This document shows, piece by piece, positions 15,353 through 26,400 of a DNA stretch of 64,000 nucleotides. Within the stretch, counting starts at the first letter, position 1; every line of letters starts with the position of its first letter. The stretch comes from Lachnospiraceae bacterium (GTDB lineage Bacteria; Bacillota; Clostridia; Lachnospirales; Lachnospiraceae). Below the pieces are notes generated by a model. That model saw only the letters and a list, made by a program, of their open reading frames with translations, did no database searches and was not told where the DNA came from. The stretch is from assembly GCA_029005135.1 (NCBI GenBank), contig JAQXFO010000017.1, forward strand, positions 1 through 64,000, given 5' to 3'. The translations under genes and the position numbers were made by a program.

Positions 15353-17607
15353 GAGGCCTTTCTCCTTTTCAGATAATTAACAGCAAGGGCTCCGGCAAAG
15401 AGAATCAGGCCGGCGGCCGACACAGCCAGGCCTTCACGGAACAGAGGGCAGACATAGCGGAAGGTCACCGTATGCCGGCCGGTCGTCAGCGCCACGGCCT
15501 GGAAGCCGCGGTCAGCCCGAAGGATATCGGTCCTCCGGCCGTCCACATAGGCCTCCCACCCCTCTTCAAAGGGAATCGCCGCCAGAAGGACGCCGTCAGA
15601 AGCAGTCTCGACAATGCCTTCAAGCCGGCTCTCGGAGGGGCCTTCGGGTATCGCGATGACGGCGGAGGTATCGCGGTCAGACCAGGCTGCGGTGACGCCG
15701 TCACCGTCATAACGGCAGACTTCGTCATCATAATAGCTAAAATACCCGGCATTGCCGGTACTCTTCCACACGGCGACATCGCCGAAGCGCTGCCACAGTT
15801 CATAGCCCGGCAGGGCCGTCACGGTGCCGCGGTCAAGGACATAGCGGATACCGGTCAGCCCCGACTGCTCCGGATCCCGGGAACTGTTGGCATAGGAATA
15901 ATGATTCTGATCCAGATAGTAAAGCGACGGCCAGTACGTATCGACATAATCGATGATATAGCGGTTCTGAGTCGAGTTATAGACGCTGACCGCCGCATAG
16001 TCCTGGAACAGGCCGTCCATGCAGAAGGAAGCGCCGTAAAGCTTTTCCACGCGGTAGCAGTCGGTGTCGGCGCTCCGGATCGCCTCAATTGCCGCCAGGG
16101 TATCCGGATCCTTCATATCTGTCAGGAATTCGCCATTCTTCTGAAGGGCGTCGCGCCCGGAGAAATTGCTGTAGCTGTCCAGCGTAACATTGACAAACAA
16201 AAGGCCCAGAAGGACCGGCAGGAAGAGACGTGACAGGGCGTCCTTCCTGTCAAAACGGCGGATGATCAGCCAGAGCCCCATCCCGAGGGAGGCCGCGGCC
16301 GCCAGGCCGTAGACCTTCATTGAGTTGGGCCAGCCCGAGATACCCATCATCACATAGCGCCAGAGCATGAACACAAGCGCCAGACCCACGGCCGGCAGGC
16401 TGATGATCTTCTCTTCCAGGATCTCCTTCAGCGTGAAAGCCGTGATCAGCAGGAAATAGGGCATATAAAGGAAGGTATAACGGGAAAAGGGGGCTGTGAA
16501 ACCATTGAGGATGACGCCTGCGGCCGGAAAATAAAGGCCGGCGGCCGCCAACACAAGAAAGACAGCCTGAAGCGCCTTCTGACGGCGGGTCTCACGGCGG
16601 AAGGGCAGCCTCAGCACATACTGGGCCCCCAGGAAGACAAAAAGACCCGAGAAAAAGACATTCGGCGACTCATAATAATTGAGATAGCCGCGAAAAACGT
16701 TGATGCCCTCACCGGTCTGTGTCAGCAGGCTGTCCGCCAGGGACTTGTAATAGGCCGTTCCGTAGCTGGCGAAGGCTCCCGACAATCTCTGCCAGAGCGT
16801 CATGTCGGAATTGAGCCGGGCCGAGACATTGGCGATGGCCGCATAGGACGGCAGCAGGGAAATACCCCCTATCATCAGTCCGACCACCATCGGCACCGCG
16901 ATACGGAACACCGCGGCGAACCATTGGCCGAAGGATCGGCGATAGTGCATGAAAACGCGGAAACAGACATAGAAGGCGGCCATCAGAAGCGTCATGTAAG
17001 CCAGATACATGCTGTTCAGCACGCACACGGCCGTGATGACCACCAGAAAAGGCCATTTGGTTTCATCCCGGAGACGTCGCTCCACCGCCCACAGAAGAAG
17101 CGGCACAATGAGACAGATCACACCGAACTGGTAGTGCTGTCCCCAGACGATGAGAAAGCCGTTGAAGGCATAGATATAAGCGGCGATACCCTTGATCGTT
17201 TCCGACAGATCAAAAACCGACAGATAAACATAAGCGCAGACGGCGGCAAGAACGATCTCGGCGGCATACCACCAGACCAGAAGGCCCGGCAGAACCTCAG
17301 TACCGAAGACCGCCCCGATCCCGTAGAGAAGGATCAGGAGCGGGTTGAACATGTTGAGCATGTACAGGCTGCCGCCAAAGCCGTAGACCTGGCTCCACAG
17401 AGACAGATCCCCGGTGCGCAGTTTCCGGATGATAACGGCATACTGTGCCAGATACTGCTGAGCCGTGTCGGAGCCGATGTCGATGAAAGCCAGCACACGG
17501 CCGCCGAACAGATAGTGACGAAAGACCAGGAGGCAGGTGATGCCAACGGCCGCTATCAGGATGAGGAGCGTTTTCTTATCGGTTTTTGTCAAACGATTAT
17601 CAGTCAT
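15331..17607 (-). CDS. YfhO-family multi-spanning membrane glycosyltransferase-like protein
   Basis: YfhO proteins are GT-C-like membrane proteins that add sugars from polyprenyl-phosphate donors to surface polymers outside the membrane. In B. subtilis YfhO works with CsbB. The 758-residue protein has an N-terminal helix, an early loop with FIDIGSDTAQQYLAQY where acidic catalytic residues are expected, then about a dozen hydrophobic helices. An extracellular C-terminal domain follows (about 475-725, with EGWEAYVDGRR), and a last helix before a basic tail. A second YfhO protein is encoded at 35649-38534. Start is the ATG with AAGGAA upstream. Confidence 0.85.
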   Translation of the reverse strand: MTDNRLTKTDKKTLLILIAAVGITCLLVFRHYLFGGRVLAFIDIGSDTAQQYLAQYAVIIRKLRTGDLSLWSQVYGFGGSLYMLNMFNPLLILLYGIGAVFGTEVLPGLLVWWYAAEIVLAAVCAYVYLSVFDLSETIKGIAAYIYAFNGFLIVWGQHYQFGVICLIVPLLLWAVERRLRDETKWPFLVVITAVCVLNSMYLAYMTLLMAAFYVCFRVFMHYRRSFGQWFAAVFRIAVPMVVGLMIGGISLLPSYAAIANVSARLNSDMTLWQRLSGAFASYGTAYYKSLADSLLTQTGEGINVFRGYLNYYESPNVFFSGLFVFLGAQYVLRLPFRRETRRQKALQAVFLVLAAAGLYFPAAGVILNGFTAPFSRYTFLYMPYFLLITAFTLKEILEEKIISLPAVGLALVFMLWRYVMMGISGWPNSMKVYGLAAAASLGMGLWLIIRRFDRKDALSRLFLPVLLGLLFVNVTLDSYSNFSGRDALQKNGEFLTDMKDPDTLAAIEAIRSADTDCYRVEKLYGASFCMDGLFQDYAAVSVYNSTQNRYIIDYVDTYWPSLYYLDQNHYSYANSSRDPEQSGLTGIRYVLDRGTVTALPGYELWQRFGDVAVWKSTGNAGYFSYYDDEVCRYDGDGVTAAWSDRDTSAVIAIPEGPSESRLEGIVETASDGVLLAAIPFEEGWEAYVDGRRTDILRADRGFQAVALTTGRHTVTFRYVCPLFREGLAVSAAGLILFAGALAVNYLKRRKASCLSSIK

Positions 17608-17652
17608 AGGATTCCTTGGCCGGCCTTATGCCGGCGGATCCGGTTCGATCAG

Positions 17653-18570
17653 TCAGATCTCGCCGGTTTCTCTGAGTACAGCCACATAACGCTTCAGGGC
17701 ATCCTCCCAGGTCGGCAGGGGCGTAAAACCCATCTCCGTGATACGTGAGCGGTTCATGCGGCTGTTGTAGGGACGCACGGCCTGGGCACCGTACTCTTCG
17801 GAGGTGCAGGGGGTGACCGTCACATGGCTGGCACCGCCCTCCTTCATGATGGCGCAGGCAAAATCATACCAGGAGATGTAGCTTCCCTCATTGGTCACAT
17901 GGTAAATGCCGTATTTATCGGTGGTGATCATATCCACCACCAGACGGGCCAGATCGCAGGTATAGGTCGGCGTACCGATCTGATCGTTGACGACCCGCAG
18001 CGTATCGTGAGTCTTGGCCAGTCGGAGCATGGTCCTGATAAAATTCTTTCCGTTGACGCCGAAGACCCAGGCAATGCGGAGAATGAAGAATTTCTCCAGG
18101 GTGCTGATCACCGCCAGTTCGCCTTCGGCCTTGGTTCTGCCGTAGGCCCCCAGTGGGTGACGCTCATCCTCCGGCTCCCAGGGGCGCGTGCCCTGACCGT
18201 CAAAAACATAGTCCGTGGAGAAATACATCATCGGGATATCCAGGGACCTGCAGACCCGGGCGATGCTCAAAGTCCCGCCGGCGTTGATCCGGCGCACAAG
18301 ATCCTCGCATTCCTCGGCCTTATCCACAGCTGTCCAGGCCGCACAGTGAATGACGGCGTCGACGCCGGCTTCCCGGATCACCCGGTCAACAGCGGCATCG
18401 TCGGTGATATCCAGGGACACATAGGGGGCCGTCGTAACTGCCGTGCCGTCCTGCACCCCGGCGTAAGCCGGCGCCAGATCGGTACCGACGGCTTCAAAGC
18501 CCCGGCTGATCAGTTCATTGACAACATCGTGGCCCAGCTGACCGGCCACACCCGTGACAAATACTCTCAT
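17653..18570 (-). CDS. rfbD: dTDP-4-dehydrorhamnose reductase
   Basis: This enzyme does the last step of dTDP-L-rhamnose synthesis, reducing dTDP-4-keto-L-rhamnose with NAD(P)H. The 305-residue short-chain dehydrogenase has the N-terminal TGVAGQLGHDV nucleotide-binding motif, HCAAWTAVDKAE near 95, FSTDYVFDG, and the catalytic YGRTK (Tyr-x-x-x-Lys). Length is normal. It is separated from rfbA, rfbB and rfbC by about 12 kb of exporter and transferase genes but completes the pathway. AAAGGAAG lies upstream of the ATG. Confidence 0.95.
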   Translation of the reverse strand: MRVFVTGVAGQLGHDVVNELISRGFEAVGTDLAPAYAGVQDGTAVTTAPYVSLDITDDAAVDRVIREAGVDAVIHCAAWTAVDKAEECEDLVRRINAGGTLSIARVCRSLDIPMMYFSTDYVFDGQGTRPWEPEDERHPLGAYGRTKAEGELAVISTLEKFFILRIAWVFGVNGKNFIRTMLRLAKTHDTLRVVNDQIGTPTYTCDLARLVVDMITTDKYGIYHVTNEGSYISWYDFACAIMKEGGASHVTVTPCTSEEYGAQAVRPYNSRMNRSRITEMGFTPLPTWEDALKRYVAVLRETGEI

Positions 18571-18608
18571 AGTTATCTTCCTTTCTGACAGACGTCTGAC
18601 TGCCGCTT

Positions 18609-21044
18609 TCAGTTATGTTTCAGTGAAAAATCCTGTGTCACCATGGAAAAATTCGGATTGTAGTAGGGATCGCCGTCCCTGAGAATATCGGGCCATTTTT
18701 TCTGGAAATAATTCATTTCTCTGACAAAGCGATCGAATTTTTCCTTATTGCCCTGATCAAGGCCGCGGGATTTCGACTCGTAATGGTACAGTTCGCAGTA
18801 GGGATTATAGACAATCAGGTATCCCTTTTCCCGTATCTTCATGCACAGGTCGATATCGTTAAAGGCGACCGCCAGTTCTTCGGTGAAGCCGCCGACCTCC
18901 TCGAAGACACTCTTTTTCACCATCAGACTCGCCGCCGTGCAGGCTGACAGATCCTGCTGGCAGATCACCCGGTGCTGATAGCCTGTCTCGCCTCTCTTCT
19001 GATTGACAAAGGCGTGGCCGGCCACACCGCCCCAGCCGACGATAACACCGGCATGCTGGATTGTGTTGTCCTCGTAATAAAGCAGAGATCCGCAGGCACC
19101 CACATCGGGACGCCGGCAGAAGCCGACAAGCTCGCCGATGACGTCTTCGCTGATGAATTCGGTATCGTTGTTCAGAAGATACAGGTAATCGCCCGTGGCA
19201 AAGCGGGCGCCGTAATTGTTGATGGCTGAGTAATTGAAGCCTCTGCCCTCGGGGTCGTAGACAACAACCTTCACACGGGGATCCCGTGCCTCCAGCTCCC
19301 GATAATAGGCAAAGGTCTCCTCTTCCGTACTGTTATTCTCAATGATGATGATCTCAAGATTCGGATAACGGCGGCCCCGGTCAATGCTCCTGAGGCATTT
19401 ATCCAGATCCGTGACGTGATCCTTGTTCGGAATAAGGATCGACACCTTCGGATCATCCGGCCAGAGATAAACGGTCCGGTAAATGCCCGGATACGGGCCC
19501 ATCTCCACACGCGCCGGTATGCCGAGCCGCCGGTAATGGGCTTCGATCGCCCGCCGGCCGGCCTCAAAGGCATAGGTCTTGCTCTCGGGATTGGCGGCGG
19601 TACTGCCCTCAAAGAAGCGCCAGTGATAAAGGATCTTCGGGATATGGCAGATCCGCTCCGCCTTCTCGGTGGCCCGGAGGACAAAGTCATAATCCTGGGC
19701 GCCGTCAAAGGCCGGATCCAGAAGCCCGACGCGGTCCAGCAGAGTCCGCTTCACGCAGGTCAGATGACAGATATAGTTGACAGAGCGCAGGAAGTCGGGA
19801 TCGAAATCCGGCTTCAGATTCGGCTGCATGTATTTCTCGCCGACACCGATCTTATCCTCATCAGAGTAGATGAAGTCCGCGTCGGGATGAGACCGGATCA
19901 CAGCGGCATTTTCATAGAGGGCGTTGGGCGTCAGCAGGTCATCGTGGTCACAGAAGACAATATAGTCTCCCTTCGCCGCCGCGATCGCTGCGTTGGTATT
20001 CTCGGCGATGTGGAGCTGACAGTGGTTCCGTACGGCCCGGATCCGGCTGTCGGATGCCTCCAGCTCATCGAGGAGGCTGTCAAGGGGCGAATCCGCGCCG
20101 CTGCCGTCGGAGAGGATCAGCTCCCAGTTCCCGTAGGACTGGGCTTTGACGGAATTAACCAGCTGGCGCAGGAATTCCGCAGGAGTCCGGTAGAGCGGCA
20201 CCACGATGGAAAACAGAGGCGCCGGATCAAAGCGGTCGGCTCTCTGTCGGGCCAGTACCCTGTCGGAGGGCAGGTGCCTGCGGATCCAGTCAGCGTAAAT
20301 GACTGGCTTCAGGGCCGGGTTGAAAAGTTTGTCACAGCTCTTTTTGACCAGTGCCGTCAGTCCGTAATACTTGAAATATTCGATGCCCTTGCGGTACAGA
20401 TGCCCGATACGGCGGCTCCTGACGCTGAAGGCATCGGTCTTGTAGGTCTTCTTAAGGACGCTGCCGCCGGCCGTGAAGGTGACGGTTACCGGGCCCTCCG
20501 GTATGGGCCTGAGTTCAATGTGGAAGCCGCACTGATCATCGACGGCACATTCGTCAAAAAGGCCTGCCACATCCAGACGCTGGTATTTTTCAATCTTGCC
20601 CTCAGGCGTGCGGCCCGCTTCGTCCGTCACACTGACGGTGACGGGCTCGTCGGCCACGGCCCAGCCCTGGAGACGCAGGAAGCCGTCGGCCCGGTTTACC
20701 GTATAATCGTCAAGGAAGAGACGGATGGGCCCCATCTTCTCCTGCATGGCGGCCGTGGTGATCTCAAAGCAGAGGCGGCGCCCCTTATCGCCGATGGCAT
20801 AGACGCGCAGACGCCGATGGGAAGCGATATCCGCCGGGATGCGGAAGCAGACCAGGGTCTCGGCCCCGCCGTAGCGCTCGTCCACATTTGTGGTGACCGG
20901 CCGGATCTCCGGCGGGAAATCCGCCCCGTCCAGATCGGCGGAAAGCTCGGTCCGGGGGGCCAGCCAGCCCCGCAGAATATAGAGATCCTTCTCCGTCATG
21001 GAAAAGCGGTCATTTTTGATCAGAAAACCGTTGTTAACTATCAC
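18609..21044 (-). CDS. Tandem GT2 glycosyltransferase with two N-terminal beta-rich accessory domains
   Basis: The 811-residue protein starts with two beta-rich repeats containing LRGW (about 24-28) and LQGWA (about 124-128), each followed by an acidic turn. It continues with GT2 domain one (about 265-500, FSIVVPLYRTP, YSDEDK, GAQDYDF) and GT2 domain two (about 525-790, VSILIPNKDHV, YLLNNDTEF, FNDIDLCMK). Both transferase domains keep their metal-binding acidic residues, so both are probably active. The start is a GTG at 21044 that overlaps the stop of the upstream gene by 4 bases, with AAGGAG ten bases before. The accessory domain may bind growing polymer; that is inference. Confidence 0.88.
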   Translation of the reverse strand: MIVNNGFLIKNDRFSMTEKDLYILRGWLAPRTELSADLDGADFPPEIRPVTTNVDERYGGAETLVCFRIPADIASHRRLRVYAIGDKGRRLCFEITTAAMQEKMGPIRLFLDDYTVNRADGFLRLQGWAVADEPVTVSVTDEAGRTPEGKIEKYQRLDVAGLFDECAVDDQCGFHIELRPIPEGPVTVTFTAGGSVLKKTYKTDAFSVRSRRIGHLYRKGIEYFKYYGLTALVKKSCDKLFNPALKPVIYADWIRRHLPSDRVLARQRADRFDPAPLFSIVVPLYRTPAEFLRQLVNSVKAQSYGNWELILSDGSGADSPLDSLLDELEASDSRIRAVRNHCQLHIAENTNAAIAAAKGDYIVFCDHDDLLTPNALYENAAVIRSHPDADFIYSDEDKIGVGEKYMQPNLKPDFDPDFLRSVNYICHLTCVKRTLLDRVGLLDPAFDGAQDYDFVLRATEKAERICHIPKILYHWRFFEGSTAANPESKTYAFEAGRRAIEAHYRRLGIPARVEMGPYPGIYRTVYLWPDDPKVSILIPNKDHVTDLDKCLRSIDRGRRYPNLEIIIIENNSTEEETFAYYRELEARDPRVKVVVYDPEGRGFNYSAINNYGARFATGDYLYLLNNDTEFISEDVIGELVGFCRRPDVGACGSLLYYEDNTIQHAGVIVGWGGVAGHAFVNQKRGETGYQHRVICQQDLSACTAASLMVKKSVFEEVGGFTEELAVAFNDIDLCMKIREKGYLIVYNPYCELYHYESKSRGLDQGNKEKFDRFVREMNYFQKKWPDILRDGDPYYNPNFSMVTQDFSLKHN

Positions 21045-23392
21045 GCGTTGAATTCTCCTTTTTTCCGCTGGGCTTCCAGGGTGGAATAGTTGGGCGGAAT
21101 CGTGCCCTTCAGGACATAGTCCGAGGTATCGAGATCCAGGTTCGCATTGAAATACGGATCCCCGTCGCGGAAAATGGCCGGCCAGTGGCTTCTCAGCCGT
21201 CTGGCTTCCGCCATCTGACGCTCGTGACGGGCCTTGTCGACGGCGGCATCATCGGAGCCGCGTGACAGAGATTCATGATGATACAGCTCGCACCAGGCAT
21301 CGTAGACGATGAGATAACCCCGGTCGCGTACCTTGAGGCACAGATCGATGTCATTGTAGGCCACGGCAAAGGACTCGTCGAAGCCGCCGACCTCCTCAAA
21401 GACGCGGCGCGGCATCATCATGCAGGCCGCCGTGACGGCGCTGACATCCTGGGTCTTGACGACGCGGCCGAAATAACCGCCCTGGCCGCGTTTTTCCAGG
21501 TGGCAGATGTGGCCGGCGATACCGCCGATGCCGATGACAACACCGCAGTGCTGCAGGCGGTCATCCGGATAATAAAGACGCGCGCCGCACATGCCCACAT
21601 CGCTTCTCTGACAGTAGCCGAGCATCTCCTCCATCCAGCGCTCCGTGATGACCTCCGTGTCGTTGTTGAGGAACAGCAGGTAGTCGCCGGTGGCTTCCCT
21701 GACGGCAAAATTGTTGATGGCCGAGTAGTTGAAGGGGCCTTCCCAGGTCACCACCTTCACACAAGCATGCTTCTCCGTCAGTTCCCGGTAATAAGCGAAG
21801 ATCTCCTCCGTCACGGAGTTGTTCTCCGCGATGATGATCTCATAGTTATCGTAGGTTGTCTTTTCGAAAATGCTTTCCAGGCAGCGTCTCAGCACCTCGG
21901 TCATGTCCTTGTTGGGGATAATGACGGAAACCTTCGGACGGCCCTGGATCTCGTAAAGGCTGCGGTAAGCGCCGTAGTCCTCGGACAGCTCCGCCCGGGC
22001 CGGGATACCGACGCGGCGGTAATGGGCCTCGATGGCCCGGCGGCCGTTCTCATAGGCATAGAGCTTGCTCTCCGGATTGCCCGCCGTGGAGGCCTCATGG
22101 GCCCGCCAGTGATACAGCACCTTCGGAACATGAACGATGCGGCGGGCCTTCTCGCAGCAGCGCAGGATGAAATCATAGTCCTGGGCGCCGTCATAGGCGG
22201 GATCCTCCCCGCCGACCAGGTCAAGGAGCGTCTTCCTCACGCAGAAGATGTGGGTGATGTAGTTGTTGCTCCTCAGCAGATCCGGACTGTAATCCGGCTT
22301 GAAATTCGGGCTGTAGTAAACGCCCTGGGTCAGCATCAGCTTGTCCTCATCGGTATAGACGATATCAACGTCGCCGCCGGTGTTGATTGCCCTGACAAGC
22401 TCATAGACAGCATCCTTCTCCAGGGTATCGTCATGATCGGCCAGCATGATAAAATCACCGGAGGCCATGGCAAAGGCCGCGTTGGTGTTGCCGGAAATAC
22501 CCGTATTTTCCTCCAGGCGGCGATAGATGACTCTCTCGTCCGGATACTCTTCCGCGATCAGACGGCCCGGTTCGTCGGAGGTGCTCCCATCCGCCAGGCA
22601 GATCTCGATCTTCCGGTAGGACTGTCCGAGGAGAGTATCCATCAGTTCCCGAAGAAAGCGCGCCGGCGTGTTGTAGAGCGGGATGCAGATGCTGATAAGG
22701 GGCATTTCGGGGAAGGTGTCTGCCGCCTGCTGCCTCAGCGTCTCCTCCGAAACCCGGTGGTCATGGAACCAGTCATCATAGCCGGCATTGTCAACGGCAT
22801 AAATCGGATGGGCATTTTCCTCAAAATACTGCTGCCGCGCCTTCTCTGTTATGAGGATCGGCATCTCCACCGGCATATAGCCATTTTCATTTTCAAACTC
22901 CAGCGTGATCGCCGGGTGTCTCAGATCTGTCAGAGTGATCCGGAAGGAGAATCCGGTACAGACGTCGGCGGACAACCCCAGTTCATCATTGACATCCTGC
23001 CGGGGATACCGGTGAATGATCGCGTCGATCACGCGGCTCCTGTCGCGGATGAGAACCGGCGGCACCTCCTGATTCGTCATATCATAGGCCCAGCCGCGGA
23101 TGATCACATGTTCCTTGCGGTAGGATACCGTATCGATGTGATGGCAGATCCCGCACGCCGGAAAAGTGAGCCGCGGTCTGAGGGCCGCAAAGGGATCCGG
23201 CCTGCCGGCTTTGGTCAGCAGCTTTCGTACGAGCTTCATGGTACGGCTTCCCTCGGTTCGGGCGATCAGCTCACTGCGCTTTTCAAGGGCAGTTCGGGTG
23301 CGTTCGTATTTTTCCCGGAGAGCCCTGAGATCTTCCTGCAGCCTGTCGTTCTCTCCGACCGGATTCTCCGGCATACGCGTGTTGTCACTCAT
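21041..23392 (-). CDS. Tandem GT2 glycosyltransferase with coiled-coil start and GW accessory domain
   Basis: The 783-residue protein begins with a charged helical segment (about 10-60, likely coiled coil), then a beta-rich domain with VIIRGWAYD near 95-103. GT2 domain one follows at about 240-480 (ISICIPLYNTP, YTDEDK, GAQDYDF) and domain two at about 500-750 (VSVIIPNKDMTE, LFLNNDTEV, YNDIDLCLK). All expected acidic residues are present. It is closest in plan to the C-terminal part of the 1156-residue protein encoded next upstream, which suggests duplication. It is translationally coupled to the 811-residue enzyme through a 4-base overlap. The sugar donor is unknown. Confidence 0.88.
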   Translation of the reverse strand: MSDNTRMPENPVGENDRLQEDLRALREKYERTRTALEKRSELIARTEGSRTMKLVRKLLTKAGRPDPFAALRPRLTFPACGICHHIDTVSYRKEHVIIRGWAYDMTNQEVPPVLIRDRSRVIDAIIHRYPRQDVNDELGLSADVCTGFSFRITLTDLRHPAITLEFENENGYMPVEMPILITEKARQQYFEENAHPIYAVDNAGYDDWFHDHRVSEETLRQQAADTFPEMPLISICIPLYNTPARFLRELMDTLLGQSYRKIEICLADGSTSDEPGRLIAEEYPDERVIYRRLEENTGISGNTNAAFAMASGDFIMLADHDDTLEKDAVYELVRAINTGGDVDIVYTDEDKLMLTQGVYYSPNFKPDYSPDLLRSNNYITHIFCVRKTLLDLVGGEDPAYDGAQDYDFILRCCEKARRIVHVPKVLYHWRAHEASTAGNPESKLYAYENGRRAIEAHYRRVGIPARAELSEDYGAYRSLYEIQGRPKVSVIIPNKDMTEVLRRCLESIFEKTTYDNYEIIIAENNSVTEEIFAYYRELTEKHACVKVVTWEGPFNYSAINNFAVREATGDYLLFLNNDTEVITERWMEEMLGYCQRSDVGMCGARLYYPDDRLQHCGVVIGIGGIAGHICHLEKRGQGGYFGRVVKTQDVSAVTAACMMMPRRVFEEVGGFDESFAVAYNDIDLCLKVRDRGYLIVYDAWCELYHHESLSRGSDDAAVDKARHERQMAEARRLRSHWPAIFRDGDPYFNANLDLDTSDYVLKGTIPPNYSTLEAQRKKGEFNA

Positions 23393-23417
23393 CGTTTTGG
23401 TCTTCCTTTATCAGCTC

Positions 23418-26400
23418 TCAGAAATTTTCCGGATTCTCCTGTGCCAGGAATTCGCCCTTCATCCGGAACTCGCTGGCATCAAGGGCATAATGCGGGTTGT
23501 AGAAGGGATCGCCGTTCTGCAGAAGATCTGCCCAGCGTTCCCTGAAAATGCCGGCCTCGCGCATCTGGCGCTCGTGCTTTTCGGGGCTGACGGCAGCCCT
23601 GTCACTGCCCCTTGACAGAGATTCAAAATGAATCAGCTCGGCATGAGGATTCATGACGATGCGGCGGCCTGTGCGGCCGATGCGCAGACACAGATCCACG
23701 TCGTTGTAGGACACCGAGAGGTCTTCGTCGAAGCCGCCCACCTCCCGGAAGACAGCCGCGCTCACCATCAGGCAGGCACCGGTAACGGCGCTGACATTCT
23801 GGGTCACCTGGGTGCGGCGGCCGGGGGCCTCGCTGTCCGCGGGCATGCCCAGGCCCATATGGCCGGCGGCGCCGCCAAGGCCGACAACGACGCCGATATG
23901 CTGGATGCGTCCGTCGGGATACAGCAGTTTGGCCCCGCAGGCGCCGACGCCGTCCAGCTGACAGCAGCCGAGCATTTCCTCAAGCCAGGAGGGCGTCAGT
24001 ACCTCCACATCGTTGTTGAGGAAGAGCAGCATGCTGCCCAGGGCCTTTCCGGCGGCAAAATTGTTGATAGCCGCGTAGTTGAAGCCCTTGTCCCAGTAAA
24101 GAACGCGGACATTATCATGCCCGGCCTGAAGTTCCCGGTAATACGCAAACACCGAGGGATCGGTGCTGCCGTTTTCGACGATCAGAATTTCAAAATTCCG
24201 GTATGCCGACTTCTCGAAAACGGATTCCACCGCTCTTTTCAGTACCTCTGTCTGATCGCGGTTCGGTATGATGATCGAGATCAGCGTATCGGGCTTCACG
24301 GAAAACCAGGTCCGGTAATAGCCCAGATAATGACCGTCGCGACCGGCGCGGGCCGGGATACCGAGACGTTGGTAATGATCATTAAGGGCCGCCGCGCCGT
24401 TGTCATAGGCATAGCCCTTGCTCTCCGGATTGCCGGAGGTGGACAGCGGGTGGGAACGCCAGTGGTACAGAACCTTCGGCACATGGGCCACATAGCGGGC
24501 GCTCTCGCAGCAGCGCAGGATAAAGTCAAAATCCTGGGCTCCGTCGTAGCGCCGTCTTTCGCCGCCTACCGCTTCCAGAAGGCTTCTGCGGACACAGAAA
24601 ATGTGACAGATATAATTGCCGCTGCGCAGGTATTCCCAGCTGAAGTCCGGTTTGAAAGCGGGATCGAAGAAAATCGTCCCGTCCATCGTTACCTTATCCT
24701 CATCCGTGTAGACGATATCCACATCGCCGCGGCTGTTGATGGCTTTCACGATCTCGTAGACCGCATTTTTCTCCACCAGGTCATCGTGATCGGCCAGCAT
24801 CACAAAATCACCGTCCGCCAGGGCAAAGGCGGCATTCGTGTTATCTGAGATACCGCCGTTTTCCGTCAGATGACGGTAGACAAGCCGCGGATCGCGGCCG
24901 TAATTATCCCGAATGAAGGTTTCGTTCACCGTATCCGGCGAACCGTCGGCCAGACAGAGCTGGATGCGGCTGTAGCTCTGTTCAAGAATCGCGTCGATGA
25001 TATCCTTCAGATATGGCAGCGGCGTCCGGTAGATCGGAATACAGACGCTGATCTTCGGTTCATAAGGAAAAGACTCCCCTCTCTGACGTTTAAGCTCAGC
25101 CGCCGTCACCCTCTCCAGGGCAAATAGATCGTCATAATTGTGGGTTGTCCGACCGTCCCGGGAAGCATCGAACTGACCGCGGCGTCCCTTGTCGACGAAG
25201 TCCGGATTGATCCGGTCTGCCAGAGAGACAGCAAAATACCCGCGGGCGTCCTCGATCTCCACGACAAGGGGCAGCTTCGTGATGTTTTCATAGAGCACAT
25301 TAATCTCAAAAGCGATCATCGCGTTCGGATCGATGCCCAGACCAGCCGCCACATCGGGACGGGGTTTGCGCTGAATATTGGCCGGCACCGGCGTGCCGTC
25401 GGCATCGCAGAGACGGATGTTATTTCTTCGATATTCACTGCAGAAAGCCCAGCCCACCACGCTGACATAGCGGTTGTGATGCAGGCCGGCGTCGATATTG
25501 AAGAGATACCCGGCCTCCTGAGGATCGATATGAGGTCTCAGAGAGGCCATCGGATCGCTCTGTCCGCAGCGGACCCGGAGCTTGCGGTAGGTCTTGACCA
25601 CCTTCACCTGCCCCAGTTCCACAGCCGCGCTGAAGCGGTTGGTGATCATGTTTTCCAGATGATTGAGACGGGCCCCGTCATCGGCGATCCGGCGGCGGAG
25701 CATCGCCTTCTCGCCGGCATCCACGATCTGCTCCTGCCGGACCGTATCTCCCAGTCTCTGCCAGAGGGCGTTCATCGACGGATCCAGAAGCTCGCAGAGA
25801 ATATCGACCGTCAGAACCCGTGTCCCGGCGGGCCAGCCGCCGATGGTCAGACGATGGGAGCCTGAGGTCATCAGCACCTCCTGGGCATAGATGATCACGG
25901 CATCGCTCGACAGGTTATCCCCGCCGAGACGGATACCGTCGGCTTCGAGGGTATGGATATGCAGATTGAGGGGCACCTCTTCAAACTGAAGGGTCAGGCT
26001 GTCAAGACCGTCCGCCGGCACTTCAAAACGCCAGTGGCCCGTCATATCTGACCTGACAGAGGGCAGCCTGTCATAGATGCTGCCGTCCGCTTGAAGAAGG
26101 GTGACCGTACGTGTGCGGTCACCGTCGCGGTAGGTCCGGAAACCGTCGCCGAGGCGGACACAGCCCGGTGAGATCAGCGGATACAGATGGCGAAGGGCCC
26201 GGCGGTCACCGTCCACATAAGCCTGGAAGGCGGTCTCCATGCGCTCGCAGACCGCCGCGGTCTCATCGGAGATGCCGTAGCGGGCATAGAGCCCCTCTTC
26301 TCTCAGTCTGAGCCGGTCCTCCCGGGTACCGGTATAGTAATGCAGCACACGCCAGACAACGTAGTCCGCCGGAACCGGGAAATCGAAGGTCCACTCGTAA

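Noticed and set aside
12857..15376. Long plus-strand open frame of 839 codons opposite the glycosyltransferases
   Set aside because: It runs antisense to two clear GT2 genes. GC-rich codon bias in those genes suppresses stops on the opposite strand. It has no ribosome binding site and no recognisable motif.
21275..23545. Plus-strand open frame of 756 codons
   Set aside because: Mirror frame of the 783-residue tandem glycosyltransferase; the same explanation applies, and repeated peptides in it are the reverse of conserved GT2 motifs.
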